A stretch of 52,751 nt of DNA from Pseudomonas kitaguniensis (lineage in GTDB: Bacteria > Pseudomonadota > Gammaproteobacteria > Pseudomonadales > Pseudomonadaceae). The stretch is from assembly GCF_009296165.1 (NCBI RefSeq), contig NZ_VUAZ01000075.1, positions 1 to 52,751 on the forward strand. Direction: 5' to 3'. The notes beneath the pieces are model-generated. The model saw nothing but the letters and a program-made list of their open reading frames with translations, had not been told where the DNA came from and did not search any database. The number at the start of each line of letters is the position of its first letter. Within the stretch, counting starts at the first letter, position 1. The position numbers and the translations under genes were made by a program. This document shows positions 17,310 through 26,116 of the stretch, in pieces.

Positions 17310-20243
17310 TTACTCGGCGTCCAGGTGCAGTGGCGTAATGACTCGGCCATCCTTCTCGGCTTGCCCCAGGTTGGCGTCAATGAAGTACACCCGGTCATCT
17401 TGTAACTGGCCCTTGTCCACCAGGTAGTCCTTGATGGTACTGGCCCGGTCCTGGCCGAGTTGGCGCAGCAGCACATCACTGGCGCTCCAAAACTTGATCA
17501 CGCCGTCACGCAGCTTCGCGGTGCGCTCGTCACTGCTCAGGTCTTTCCACTGCGCCGGAGGTTGTTGTTTCAGGCGGGTGCGGTAGATACCTTCCAGCAA
17601 CGGCGCTTTTTCTTTTTCAGGTACTTCCAGCAGCGATGCCTGGGCCGGGACTTTGTCCCCGCGGCGCTGGAGTATCTTGTAGTAGTTGTATTGGTATTCA
17701 CGCTCAAGACGTTCGGCGGCGATGAACGGGCCATCGCTGCTTGCAGCCGCAGTGCCTTCGATTTCCAGGCGCAGGGTAGGGCGCTCTTTCAGCGCCTTGG
17801 CCAGGGTGTTAAGCGCGCCTTCGGCGTCCTTGCTCAAATCGCTGGAGCCCGCAGCGAAAGACACCGTACCGAGGTCTTCCGAGCCGCCACCGCTGACCAG
17901 CCCGCCAATGAACTTGAATGGCGACGTAGCCGCGCGCACCACCAGGTTCCGCAGGGTTTGCCACACAATCGGCATCACGCTGAATTGCGGGTTGTTCAGG
18001 TCACCCGTCACCGGCAACTCCAGCGAGATTTTGCCGTCGCTGTCTTTGAGCAGTGCAATCGCCAGGCGAATCGGCAAGTCCACCGCATCGGCGCTGTCGA
18101 CCTTGTCACCCAGTTGCAGCTGTTCAATCACCACTTTGTTCTGCGCCTTCAACTGGCCTTTGGTGATCACGTAGTGCAGGTCGAGGTTCAGGCGGCCCTT
18201 GCGGATACGGAAGCCCGCGAACTTGCCGGAGTAAGGCGTCAATGTAGTCAGTTCGACGCGCTTGAAGCTGGTGGCAATATCCAGCGCCGCCATTGGGTTA
18301 AATGGGTTCACAGCACCTTTGATAGTCACCGGCGCATAGCGATCCACCTTGCCGTTGATATCGACGCTGGCCGGTTTGGCCTGACGACTATCAATAGTGC
18401 CGATCTGCCCGTTGAGTTGTTGAACGGCCGTGGCGAAGTTCGGCGTGAGGCTGAAGTCGGCAAAGTTGGCCGAGCCGTCGTTGATCGCGATTTGCCCGAT
18501 GTGAATGCCCAAAGGCTTGTCTTTACTGGCGGCAGGTTTGGCTGCCGATGAGCGGCCAATGTCGGCGGGCTGCGGGATCAGCAAGTCGTCGATGTTGGTC
18601 GTGCGGTCATCGTTGATCATGAAACGCACATAGGGTTGCAGCAGGTTGACCTTGTCGATCGACACGCTGTCGCCGTGTTGATAGTTCACGCCTTCCAGCA
18701 CCAGGCGCTGCCACTTGAGGAAGTCGCGGGTCTTGAGGGTGTCGAGGGTGTGCAACTGATCGACCTGAGCATTGCCGGTTACCTGAAGTGCCAGCGGGTC
18801 AATGCTTTTCAGGTTCACATTGAGGTTGCTGCCGAGCATGCCACTGCGCAGTTCCAGCCGAATAAACGGGCTGATATACGCCTGCGCTACCCGTAGGTCG
18901 ATGTCTTGGGTGGTGACGTTGAGCTTGGCACTGACCGGGTTGAGGTTGACCGCGCCGGTAGCCTGAATTTTGCCTTGCTTGCCCAGGCCGGTGTCGAGCT
19001 TCAGGTTAAACGGGCTCTGGTTGAGACTGTCGAAGTTCTGCACGTCGACATTCAGCGGCCCCAGTTCCAGCGCTACTGCCGGGTTGGCCTGACGGTCGGC
19101 CAAGTGCACCTGATAGTTGCGCAACTGCACATCTTTGAGCAGCACTTGCCACGGTTTGCTCGGCGCCGCAGGTGCAGCTTTGGGCGAATCGGCGGTTGCC
19201 GGGGCGGTGGCCGGTTCCGTCGCCCTGGAAGGTTTGCTCGGTTGGCTGGCAAACAGTTTCTGCCAGTCCAGTTGGCCATCGGCTTCGCGGGCGGCCCATG
19301 TTTCCAGTTTATTGCTGCGAATCTTGCCGACAATGACCTGCTGCTTGGCCAAATCTACTGTGGTTTCGCTGATGTCCAGGCGTTCCAGGCGTGCCAGCGG
19401 GCGACCATCCGGCGCTTTGATCGCGAAGGGCGCGATGCTCGCGGCGGTGTTGGTCAGCTTCAATTCGGTTTGTTTGTCGAGGCTGAAGGTGTAGTCGGTG
19501 CTGAAATTCAGTACACCGTTTTCCAGCACCAATGGCACCGCGTCACGTACGTACGGCCACCAGGCTTTCATCTTGCCGTCGGTGACTTTCAGCGTGCCCT
19601 TGGACGTGATCGGTACCAGGCTGAAATTACCTTTCCAGTCAATTTGCCCACCCTCCGGGCCTGCGGCCACCAAGGTCATGTCGGCATTATCTTCCGGCAG
19701 CGTGCTGAGGTTTTTCAGCTCAAAGTCTAGCGTGTCGTAGAGGAATTCAATCGGTTCACTGGGGCGCAAGTCTTGAAAGTGCACATAGCCGCCCGCCAGC
19801 TTGATGCTGTCGATGCGCAATGGGAACGGTTTTGCGTTCGGGTCGGCCGGGGTCGGCTCACTCGGCGGCACCTTGAACAGTTGCGCCAGGTTCAGTTGGC
19901 CGGATTTGTCAAACAGCAGCTCGGTCTTGGGTTTATCCAGCTGCACATCGGCCAAGTGCAGGGCACGGGTCCACAGGCTGTCGATCTGCAGGTTGGCATA
20001 GAGGCGTTCAAAACCCAGTTGTTCTTTGCCGGGTTCGCCGATTTTCAGGCCCCAAAGGGTCACTTCAAGGCTGAACGGGTTGAGCTCGATACGCTCAATG
20101 CGCGCCGGCACTGTGGCGTAATTGGCCAACTGTTGGTTGGCAATGCGAAGGGCGATGCCCGGCAAAATCAAAAAGCCCAGCAAACTGTACAGAGCAAGCG
20201 CGACCAACAAGGCGCCGGTGGTGCGAATCAAACCTTTGGGCAT
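17310..20243 (-). CDS. DUF748 (AsmA-like) envelope protein with OmpA-like C-terminal part
   Basis: A 977-residue protein with one N-terminal membrane anchor (about residues 7-30), the family start of RIERIELNPFSLEV, long beta-rich stretches (about 100-750) and a C-terminal region (about 815-960) that contains an OmpA-like pattern (TVSFAAGSSDLSKDAEGALN...LEIEG). DUF748 proteins belong to the AsmA/TamB-like superfamily proposed to bridge inner and outer membrane; a specific role is not established. ATG at 20243 was chosen; a TTG four codons upstream is also possible. A Pro/Ala-rich low-complexity insert lies around residues 340-370. Monocistronic, convergent to the BON gene. Confidence 0.85.
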   Translation of the reverse strand: MPKGLIRTTGALLVALALYSLLGFLILPGIALRIANQQLANYATVPARIERIELNPFSLEVTLWGLKIGEPGKEQLGFERLYANLQIDSLWTRALHLADVQLDKPKTELLFDKSGQLNLAQLFKVPPSEPTPADPNAKPFPLRIDSIKLAGGYVHFQDLRPSEPIEFLYDTLDFELKNLSTLPEDNADMTLVAAGPEGGQIDWKGNFSLVPITSKGTLKVTDGKMKAWWPYVRDAVPLVLENGVLNFSTDYTFSLDKQTELKLTNTAASIAPFAIKAPDGRPLARLERLDISETTVDLAKQQVIVGKIRSNKLETWAAREADGQLDWQKLFASQPSKPSRATEPATAPATADSPKAAPAAPSKPWQVLLKDVQLRNYQVHLADRQANPAVALELGPLNVDVQNFDSLNQSPFNLKLDTGLGKQGKIQATGAVNLNPVSAKLNVTTQDIDLRVAQAYISPFIRLELRSGMLGSNLNVNLKSIDPLALQVTGNAQVDQLHTLDTLKTRDFLKWQRLVLEGVNYQHGDSVSIDKVNLLQPYVRFMINDDRTTNIDDLLIPQPADIGRSSAAKPAASKDKPLGIHIGQIAINDGSANFADFSLTPNFATAVQQLNGQIGTIDSRQAKPASVDINGKVDRYAPVTIKGAVNPFNPMAALDIATSFKRVELTTLTPYSGKFAGFRIRKGRLNLDLHYVITKGQLKAQNKVVIEQLQLGDKVDSADAVDLPIRLAIALLKDSDGKISLELPVTGDLNNPQFSVMPIVWQTLRNLVVRAATSPFKFIGGLVSGGGSEDLGTVSFAAGSSDLSKDAEGALNTLAKALKERPTLRLEIEGTAAASSDGPFIAAERLEREYQYNYYKILQRRGDKVPAQASLLEVPEKEKAPLLEGIYRTRLKQQPPAQWKDLSSDERTAKLRDGVIKFWSASDVLLRQLGQDRASTIKDYLVDKGQLQDDRVYFIDANLGQAEKDGRVITPLHLDAE

Positions 20244-20330
20244 GGGTGACGCCAACTATGTCAAACGAGAGTGTCTTGGAGTATGGCACGGGTTTTCGGT
20301 TCCGAAGCACCCGGCCTTTTGAGACAAGTC

Positions 20331-21347
20331 CTACAGTTGCAGAATCAGCGTTTTCAGCGGCGGCTGCTGGTCCTGGGACGGAAAGTCAGCGCCAGGTGCC
20401 ATGATCTGCCAGTCGCGTACCGGGCGGCCGGCTTTTTCGGCGCAGCGCAGTACCTGTTCACGCCAATCATCCATGCTGACTTTTGCCAAATTATTGCAGC
20501 AGATCAGCACGCCATTTTCGGCAGTCGCCAACAGCGCAGGCTTTAGCAAGCTCTGGTAGTCGCGTAGCAGGTCGACGGTGCCGAAGGCGCTCTTGGCCCA
20601 CGCTGGCGGGTCAAGCAGCACCAAGTCATATTGACGTTGCTCAAGGTGTGGATAGCTCGGCAGCTTATGCCCGCGACGTTGGGTGATCGGCAAGCCCGCG
20701 AGTTGGCGAATCGCCGGGAAATAGTCGGACTGCACAAACGCCATGCCCGGCAATTTCGGGTTCAGCAGGCCGTTTTCACGACCGACCGCCAGGTTGCCCT
20801 CGGCAAAGTCCAGGTTGCACACCTCACTGGCGCCGCCGGCTGCCGCGCTCAAGCCAACCCCACAGGTGTAGGCGAACAGGTTCAGCACGCTTTTGCCGGC
20901 GCTGTGCGCCTTGACCCAGCCGCGCGTGTTGCGCAGGTCGAGGAACAGCAGTGGGTCCTGCCCGGCATGGCGCCCACGGACACGGTAATTGAGGCCCCAC
21001 TCATGGCCGATCAAGTCTTGCAGTGCCTCGGGTTGCGCCCGGTACACCGTGTCTTCACGGTCGACTCGCGAGTTGCCACGCGAGCGGTCGTTGTACACCA
21101 GCAACAACTCCAGGCCCATGAACTGGTTGATCTGTTGGTGCAGGTCCAGCAGGTCCGCTGTTTCCAGCGATTGATGGAAGCTTTGCACCAGCAGTTGCGG
21201 GCCGTAACGGTCGATGGTCAGGCCGCCGGCGCCTTCCTGGCTGCCGTGGAACAGCCGGTAGCAGTCGGTGCCTTGGGCATGCAACTCGTTGATCAGGTCT
21301 TGGCGATGATTGAGAGCGGCGCGCAGCGCCTGATTCAAAGGAGTCAT
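20331..21347 (-). CDS. Class I SAM-dependent rRNA methyltransferase (RlmI/RlmL-like)
   Basis: A 338-residue protein. The N-terminal part (about 20-130, with GGLTIDRYG and DRSRGNSR) precedes a Rossmann methyltransferase domain with NLFAYTCGVGLSAAAGG (SAM loop, about 173-190), the acidic NLDFAEGN strand and the motif IV DPPAWAKS (about 245-252). This is the COG1092/RlmI architecture, whose best-known members methylate cytosine in 23S rRNA; a DPPxW motif without an obvious adjacent Cys leaves the exact base uncertain. It is in its usual Pseudomonas place beside the pgi region, where an acs gene would stand between the two. Confidence 0.82.
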   Translation of the reverse strand: MTPLNQALRAALNHRQDLINELHAQGTDCYRLFHGSQEGAGGLTIDRYGPQLLVQSFHQSLETADLLDLHQQINQFMGLELLLVYNDRSRGNSRVDREDTVYRAQPEALQDLIGHEWGLNYRVRGRHAGQDPLLFLDLRNTRGWVKAHSAGKSVLNLFAYTCGVGLSAAAGGASEVCNLDFAEGNLAVGRENGLLNPKLPGMAFVQSDYFPAIRQLAGLPITQRRGHKLPSYPHLEQRQYDLVLLDPPAWAKSAFGTVDLLRDYQSLLKPALLATAENGVLICCNNLAKVSMDDWREQVLRCAEKAGRPVRDWQIMAPGADFPSQDQQPPLKTLILQL

Positions 21348-21445
21348 GAAGCGCGCCTTACAGGGTAAATGTGGGCGCGGAGTTTAACAGCTATGCGGCG
21401 CCGGCCACATCAGCCCCGTCCATCGATGGCCACGTTGCGTCGAAC

Positions 21446-21600
21446 TTAGCGCTTCAGGTGTTTGTCGATCAGGCCGTCCACTACGCCGGGTTCGACGGCG
21501 TTCATCAACGTCACAAACGCGTAGATGCCTTGGCCTTTGACATCATGCGGATACCCTGCGACGACGGGTAGTCGGCTTGTGAGCTGCGCCGCGCACGGCA
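21446..21600 (-). pseudogene. acs: Decayed 3' remnant of an acetyl-CoA synthetase gene (acs)
   Basis: Reading the minus strand from 21565 to the TAA at 21446 gives [19 protein letters not shown], then LMNAVEP followed by [13 protein letters not shown] and stop. The first block is the conserved AVVGxPHDxKGQGIYAxVTL segment of AMP-forming acetyl-CoA synthetases and the second looks like their extreme C-terminus (LADPxVVxxLI). The roughly 70-100 residues normally between them, including the catalytic-Lys SGKIMRR motif, are missing. Just upstream (21566-21600) a frame-shifted GAT-GCC-GTG...GCA-GCT stretch continues the match (DAVxxAA). Established gene order in P. aeruginosa has an acs paralogue next to pgi, fitting a gene lost in situ. 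Confidence 0.75.
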
Positions 21601-21694
21601 TCGGCGATGGGGAATGTGCTGGTCGAACATGAGCGGTGCTTATTCTTGTTTTCGGGACACGTCACAAGATGCACGCTGTGGGGGAGGGTTCAAT

Positions 21695-21718
21695 GCCAAC
21701 GTCCAAACGAACGTTGGC
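21695..21718 (-). terminator. Hairpin downstream of pgi
   Basis: GCCAACGTCC/GAACGTTGGC forms an 8-10 bp stem, 15 bp beyond the pgi stop on the minus strand. It is followed by only a weak T tract, so termination may be partial. Confidence 0.5.
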
Positions 21719-21732
21719 CTTGCTGGCAGGCT

Positions 21733-23396
21733 TCAGCCGCGGTGACGACCGCGGAAGTAGTTGATCAAGCCCTGAGTCGACGCGTCGTCAGCCAGGGTTT
21801 CTTCGGCGCCGGTCAGGCGGTTGTACACGCCTTTGCCCAACTCTTTACCCAGTTCAACGCCCCATTGGTCGAAGGCATTGATGCCCCAGACCACGCTTTG
21901 CACAAACACTTTGTGTTCATACATCGCGACCAGTGCGCCCAGACGGCGCGGGCTGATGCGCTCCACCACGAGGGTGTTGCTTGGGCGGTTGCCAGGAATA
22001 ACCTTGTGCGGTGCCAGCTTCTGCACCTCGGCTTCCGGTATGCCTTTTTCGCGCAGTTCGGCTTCGGCTTCGCTACGGGTTTTGCCCAGCATCAAGGCCT
22101 GGCTCTGCGACAGGCAGTTGGCGTACAGCCACTGGTGGTGGTCGGACACCGGGTTGAAGCTGACGATCGGCACGATGAAGTCGGCCGGGATCAGTTGGGT
22201 GCCTTGGTGCAGCAACTGGTGGTAAGCGTGTTGACCATTGCAACCCACGCCGCCCCAGATCACCGGGCCGGTATCGGTGGACACGGGCGTGCCGTCCTGG
22301 CGGACGCTCTTGCCGTTGGATTCCATGTCCAACTGTTGCAAATGTTTGGTGATGTTACGCAGGTAATGGTCGTACGGCAGGATCGCGTGGCTCTGCGCGC
22401 CCCAGAAGTTGCCGTACCACACGCCGAGCAGGCCCAGCAGTACGGGCATGTTCTGTTCGAACGGGGCGTTCTGGAAATGCTGGTCCATGGTGTAGGCACC
22501 GGACAGCAGTTCCTTGAAGTTCGACATGCCGATGGCCAGGGCGATTGGCAAACCGATTGCCGACCACAGCGAGTAACGACCGCCTACCCAGTCCCACATC
22601 GGGAATATGTTTTCTTCGCGAATACCGAAGGCCACCGCCGCCGCGTTATTGCTCGATACCGCGATGAAGTGGCGGTACAGCTCAGCTTCCGAACCACCCT
22701 GAGCCAAGTACAGGCGCGAGCGGCCTGGGCGTTTTTCAGGGTTTCGAGGGTATTGAAGGATTTCGACGAGACGATAAACAGCGTGGTCTCGGCGCGCAGC
22801 TTCATCGTCAGCTCGTGGAACTCGCTGCCGTCGATGTTCGCCAGGTAATGGCAGCGCACACCTTTGTGGGCGTAAGACAGCAGCGCTTCAGAGACCAGCT
22901 CCGGGCCGAGGAACGAGCCACCGATGCCGATGTTGACCACGTCAGTGATCGGCTTCTCGGTGTAACCACGCCACAGGCCATCGTGGATACGGCCGACCAG
23001 GTCAGTGATCTGGTTCAGCACTTTGTGCACGTCCGGCATGATGTTCACGCCGTTGACCGACAGCTTGTCGCCCACCGGGCGGCGCAAGGCGGTGTGCAGC
23101 GCCGGGCGGCCTTCGGATGAGTTGACGGGCTCGCCGGCGTACAGCGCGTCGATGGCGCCTTTAAGGTCGACTTCCTTGGCCAGGCCTACCAGCAAGTCGC
23201 GGGTTTCGCTGGTGATCAGGTTTTTCGAGTAATCGAGGAAAAGCCCGCAGCTGCTCAAGGTGAACTGTGAAAAGCGCTGGGGATCGGCATTGAACGCTTC
23301 GCGCATGCTGAAATCCTGCATGGCTTGGCGATGTTGATTGAGCGCTTGCCAGGCGGGCAGAGCGGTAACGTCATGAGGAGTGCGGTAGTACGCCAT
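21733..23396 (-). pseudogene. pgi: Glucose-6-phosphate isomerase, interrupted by a -1 frameshift
   Basis: Interconverts glucose-6-phosphate and fructose-6-phosphate. The 5' part (ATG at 23396, [16 protein letters not shown]) reads through [12 protein letters not shown] and [18 protein letters not shown], then leaves frame near 22711. The 3' part resumes with [20 protein letters not shown] and includes the family signature [15 protein letters not shown] and the C-terminal [18 protein letters not shown]. The expected coding text there is GCC-TGG-TAC; the sequence has GCC-TGT-AC, so one G is missing. Restoring it gives exactly 555 codons (554 aa, a normal length). All active-site regions are present, so sequencing error is as likely as a real mutation. 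An upstream in-frame start at 23486 is not supported. Confidence 0.92.
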
Positions 23397-23561
23397 CGCT
23401 GCGGGTTTCCTTTTATTACGGGGACTGCCTTTAGGACACTTCAAGTGCCGGAACGTCCAGTCTTTCGTCAAGAGTGGGTTCCGCACAGCGCTAGCATGAG
23501 CGCCGGGCGATTACATTAAACCTAGCGTGTCGATATGTCTTGGCTTTGTCTGCGCTGTAGC

Positions 23562-23586
23562 CGGTACTTTTTTATACCGGCGCAGC
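23562..23586 (-). terminator. Possible terminator after panC
   Basis: Inverted repeat GCCGGTA/TACCGGC around an A-rich loop (minus-strand reading), 49 bp after the panC stop and 166 bp before pgi. No good T tract follows, so this is tentative. Confidence 0.4.
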
Positions 23587-23634
23587 AGGGAGGGCAAGCG
23601 GCGAGCAGTTTTTTGCAGAAAAACGCAAGCAGGA

Positions 23635-24486
23635 TCAGGCCAGGTTCAGGTGCAGGTTGTCGATCAGGCGCGTCGCGCCCAAGTACGCCGCCACCAGAAT
23701 CACCACATCACGGTCTTCAGGCGTCGCCGAGCGCAGGTGCACGCCGTGGCGCACTTCGAGGTAGTCCATGCGCAACCCGGCGGCTTCGATCAGTTGGACC
23801 TGCTCGGCTCGCAGCGTGGCGAAATCGTGATCACCGGCCTTGATGGCGGCGGCCATCTGGCTGAGGCTTCGGTACAGCACGGGGGCAATGGCGCGCTGCT
23901 CTTCGCTGAGGTAACCGTTACGCGATGACAGCGCCAGGCCATCGGCGGCACGCACGGTCGGCTCGCCGATGATCTGGATCGGCAGGTTCAGGTCATGCAC
24001 CATGGCGCGGATCACCGCCAGTTGCTGGTAGTCCTTCTGGCCAAACACGGCCATGTCCGGCTGGACCATATTGAACAGCTTGTTGACGACCGTGGCCACG
24101 CCTTCGAAGTGCCCGGGGCGGCTGGCACCGCACAGGCCTTCGGACAGTTGCGGCACGCTGACGCGGGTTTGGCCGTTCATGCCACCGGGGTACATTTCGT
24201 CGACGGTTGGCGCGAACAACAGATTGCAGCCGGCTTGCAGGAGCTTTTCCTGGTCGGCGGCGAGCGTGCGCGGGTACTTATCCAAATCTTCGCCGGCGCC
24301 GAACTGCAGCGGGTTGACGAAAATACTCGCCACCACGAACTCCGATTGCTGCGCCGCCTTGCTCACAAGGGTGGCGTGGCCGCTGTGCAGATTGCCCATG
24401 GTAGGCACAAAGCCGATGCGCTTGCCGGCACTGCGTGCGTGGGCGACGGCCGCTCGCAGTTCTCGTACGGTTTTAACGGTGTTCAT
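23635..24486 (-). CDS. panC: Pantothenate synthetase
   Basis: ATP-dependent ligation of pantoate and beta-alanine to pantothenate. The 283-residue protein has the HIGH-type nucleotide motif in [15 protein letters not shown] (about 28-42), [20 protein letters not shown] (about 57-76), FGQKDYQQL (about 148) and the KMSKS-like [10 protein letters not shown] (about 183-192). ATG at 24486 overlaps the panB stop by 4 bp (ATGA type), indicating translational coupling in a panBC operon. Confidence 0.97.
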   Translation of the reverse strand: MNTVKTVRELRAAVAHARSAGKRIGFVPTMGNLHSGHATLVSKAAQQSEFVVASIFVNPLQFGAGEDLDKYPRTLAADQEKLLQAGCNLLFAPTVDEMYPGGMNGQTRVSVPQLSEGLCGASRPGHFEGVATVVNKLFNMVQPDMAVFGQKDYQQLAVIRAMVHDLNLPIQIIGEPTVRAADGLALSSRNGYLSEEQRAIAPVLYRSLSQMAAAIKAGDHDFATLRAEQVQLIEAAGLRMDYLEVRHGVHLRSATPEDRDVVILVAAYLGATRLIDNLHLNLA

Positions 24487-25283
24487 GCAGAAAATCCGTG
24501 TTCGGCGCCAGGGAAGGTAACGGCTTTGACTTCACTGACGTAGGCGCTCAGCGCGGCGTGGATGCTGTCTTGGCCAGCCATGAAGTTCTTCACGAACTTC
24601 GGCGCACGGCCGGTCAGTGTCAGGCCGAGCATGTCGTGCACCACCAGCACTTGGCCGTCGGTGGCGGAACCCGCGCCAATCCCGATCACCGGTACTTTGA
24701 CCGCTTGCGTGATCTCTGCCGCCAGCTCGCTCGGCACGCATTCCAGCAAAATCATCGCGGCACCGGCTTGCTCCAGGGCAATCGCGTCCGCTCGCATCTG
24801 GCGCGCCTGGGCTTCGTTGCGGCCTTGAACCTTGTAGCCGCCGAGGATGTTCACCGACTGCGGTGTCAGCCCCATGTGTGCGCATACCGGCACACCGCGC
24901 TCAGCCAGCAGGCGGATCGACTCGGCGAGCCAGGCAGCGCCTTCGACCTTGATCATGTGCGCCCCGGCTTGCATCAGTTTGCCGGCGTTCTGGAACGTCT
25001 GTTCGACGGTGGCATACCCCATGAACGGCAGGTCGGCGATGATAAAAGCACCGTCGTTACCGCGTTTGACGCTGGCGGTGTGGTAGGCGAGCTCATCGGT
25101 GGTGACGGGCAAGGTGCTGTCATTGCCTTGAAGAACCATGCCCAGTGAGTCACCTACCAGCAACACTTCGACGCCGGCCTGGCAACTGGCGTGGGCAAAG
25201 GTGGCGTCGTAGCAGGTCAGCATGGTGATTTTTTCACCTTTGAGCTTGAGGCTCTGCAAGGTGGTCAGGGTAACGTCTGGCAT
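24483..25283 (-). CDS. panB: 3-methyl-2-oxobutanoate hydroxymethyltransferase (ketopantoate hydroxymethyltransferase)
   Basis: Transfers a hydroxymethyl group from methylene-tetrahydrofolate to 2-oxoisovalerate, the first committed step to pantothenate and coenzyme A. The 266-residue barrel shows [14 protein letters not shown] (metal and substrate site, about 40-53), HMIKVEGA (about 112-119), [16 protein letters not shown] (about 134-149) and [20 protein letters not shown] (about 198-217). Its ketoacid substrate is the valine precursor made by IlvI/IlvH/IlvC, also in this window. panC overlaps the 3' end. Confidence 0.97.
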   Translation of the reverse strand: MPDVTLTTLQSLKLKGEKITMLTCYDATFAHASCQAGVEVLLVGDSLGMVLQGNDSTLPVTTDELAYHTASVKRGNDGAFIIADLPFMGYATVEQTFQNAGKLMQAGAHMIKVEGAAWLAESIRLLAERGVPVCAHMGLTPQSVNILGGYKVQGRNEAQARQMRADAIALEQAGAAMILLECVPSELAAEITQAVKVPVIGIGAGSATDGQVLVVHDMLGLTLTGRAPKFVKNFMAGQDSIHAALSAYVSEVKAVTFPGAEHGFSA

Positions 25284-25530
25284 GAAAAGGGTCCTCGTTC
25301 AGGCGCTTGGAAACAGCGAGTAACGCGCGTGAGTCTTCGTTTATACAGGCGCACTGTCTTGAGAGCAGTGCTTATAAGGCCTGGATTGCGCCCTTCAGCG
25401 CCGGGTTGGCGGCGGCGGGACGCCTATAGTCGTGATGAGGGCTTGGGAAGTCAATTGGATGTGTTACCGCATTGTTACGATGGCGGTGTTACCGCTGTTA
25501 CTGATGCGATTCAGCAGGATGCAGACCCAA

Positions 25531-25617
25531 TGGGGGAGTGGGCTTGCTCGCGATGGCGGTGTGTCAGTAGAAAATACGTATCTGAAACACCGCCACCGCG
25601 AGCAAGCCCGCTCTCAC
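25531..25617. repeat. REPIN: two inverted REP units
   Basis: Unit 1 (about 25532-25559, GTGGGCTTGCTCGCGATGGC) and unit 2 (about 25588-25617), which on the minus strand reads GCGGGCTTGCTCGCGGTGGC, face each other across about 28 nt. This is the head-to-head REP doublet typical of fluorescens-group genomes, mobilised by RAYT transposases elsewhere. It occupies most of the 345-bp gap between folK and panB; nothing else was recognised there. Confidence 0.82.
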
Positions 25618-25628
25618 AGAGGATCGAG

Positions 25629-26114
25629 TCAAGCAGTGCGCAGGCGTTCCAGGCCGACAAACGGGCAGGCCGTCAGCAGCTCTTTGAGCGTTTGGCCGTC
25701 AGGCAGTTGCAGGTCGGCGGGGGCCAGTTCAGCCAGCGGGTACAGCACAAACGCCCGCAGGTGCATCTGGTAATGCGGCACTGTGAGGCGCGGTTCGTTG
25801 ATCAGGCGGTCGCCAAACAACAGAATGTCCAAATCCAGCGTGCGTGGCCCCCAGCGCTCCAGGCGCTCGCGTCCCTGGTCATTCTCGATGGCTTGCAGCG
25901 CATCCAGCAGTTCCAATGGCGCAAGGCGGCTGTCCACAGCGGCAACCGCGTTGGTATAGCGCGGCTGGCCGGGGAGCAGGGAGTCACTTTGATAGAACGC
26001 CGACACGCCGGCGAGGCGCGTGCCAGGCAACAACGCCAGCGCGTCGATGGCGCTGCGTAATTGCTGGTCCGGGGCAGCCAGGTTGCTGCCCATGCCGATG
26101 TAGATACGCTCCAC
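25629..26114 (-). CDS. folK: 2-amino-4-hydroxy-6-hydroxymethyldihydropteridine pyrophosphokinase
   Basis: Transfers pyrophosphate from ATP to 6-hydroxymethyl-dihydropterin, giving the substrate of FolP. The 161-residue protein has the IGMGSNL start, the Q-P-R-Y-T-N-A pterin-binding region (PGQPRYTNAVAA), the REALxRWGPRTLDLDILLFGD signature and the VPHYQMHLRAFVLYPL tail of the HPPK family. The GTG at 26114 is 2 bp from the pcnB stop codon, so folK is probably coupled to pcnB, the conserved pcnB-folK order. Confidence 0.96.
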   Translation of the reverse strand: MERIYIGMGSNLAAPDQQLRSAIDALALLPGTRLAGVSAFYQSDSLLPGQPRYTNAVAAVDSRLAPLELLDALQAIENDQGRERLERWGPRTLDLDILLFGDRLINEPRLTVPHYQMHLRAFVLYPLAELAPADLQLPDGQTLKELLTACPFVGLERLRTA

Positions 26115-26116
26115 GT

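Noticed and set aside
17460..18551. A 363-codon frame on the plus strand inside the DUF748 gene.
   Set aside because: Shadow of the DUF748 coding sequence with no ribosome-binding site and no recognisable domain.
21371..21571. A plus-strand frame over the acs remnant.
   Set aside because: The minus strand gives clear Acs similarity; the plus frame has no recognisable sequence or ribosome-binding site.
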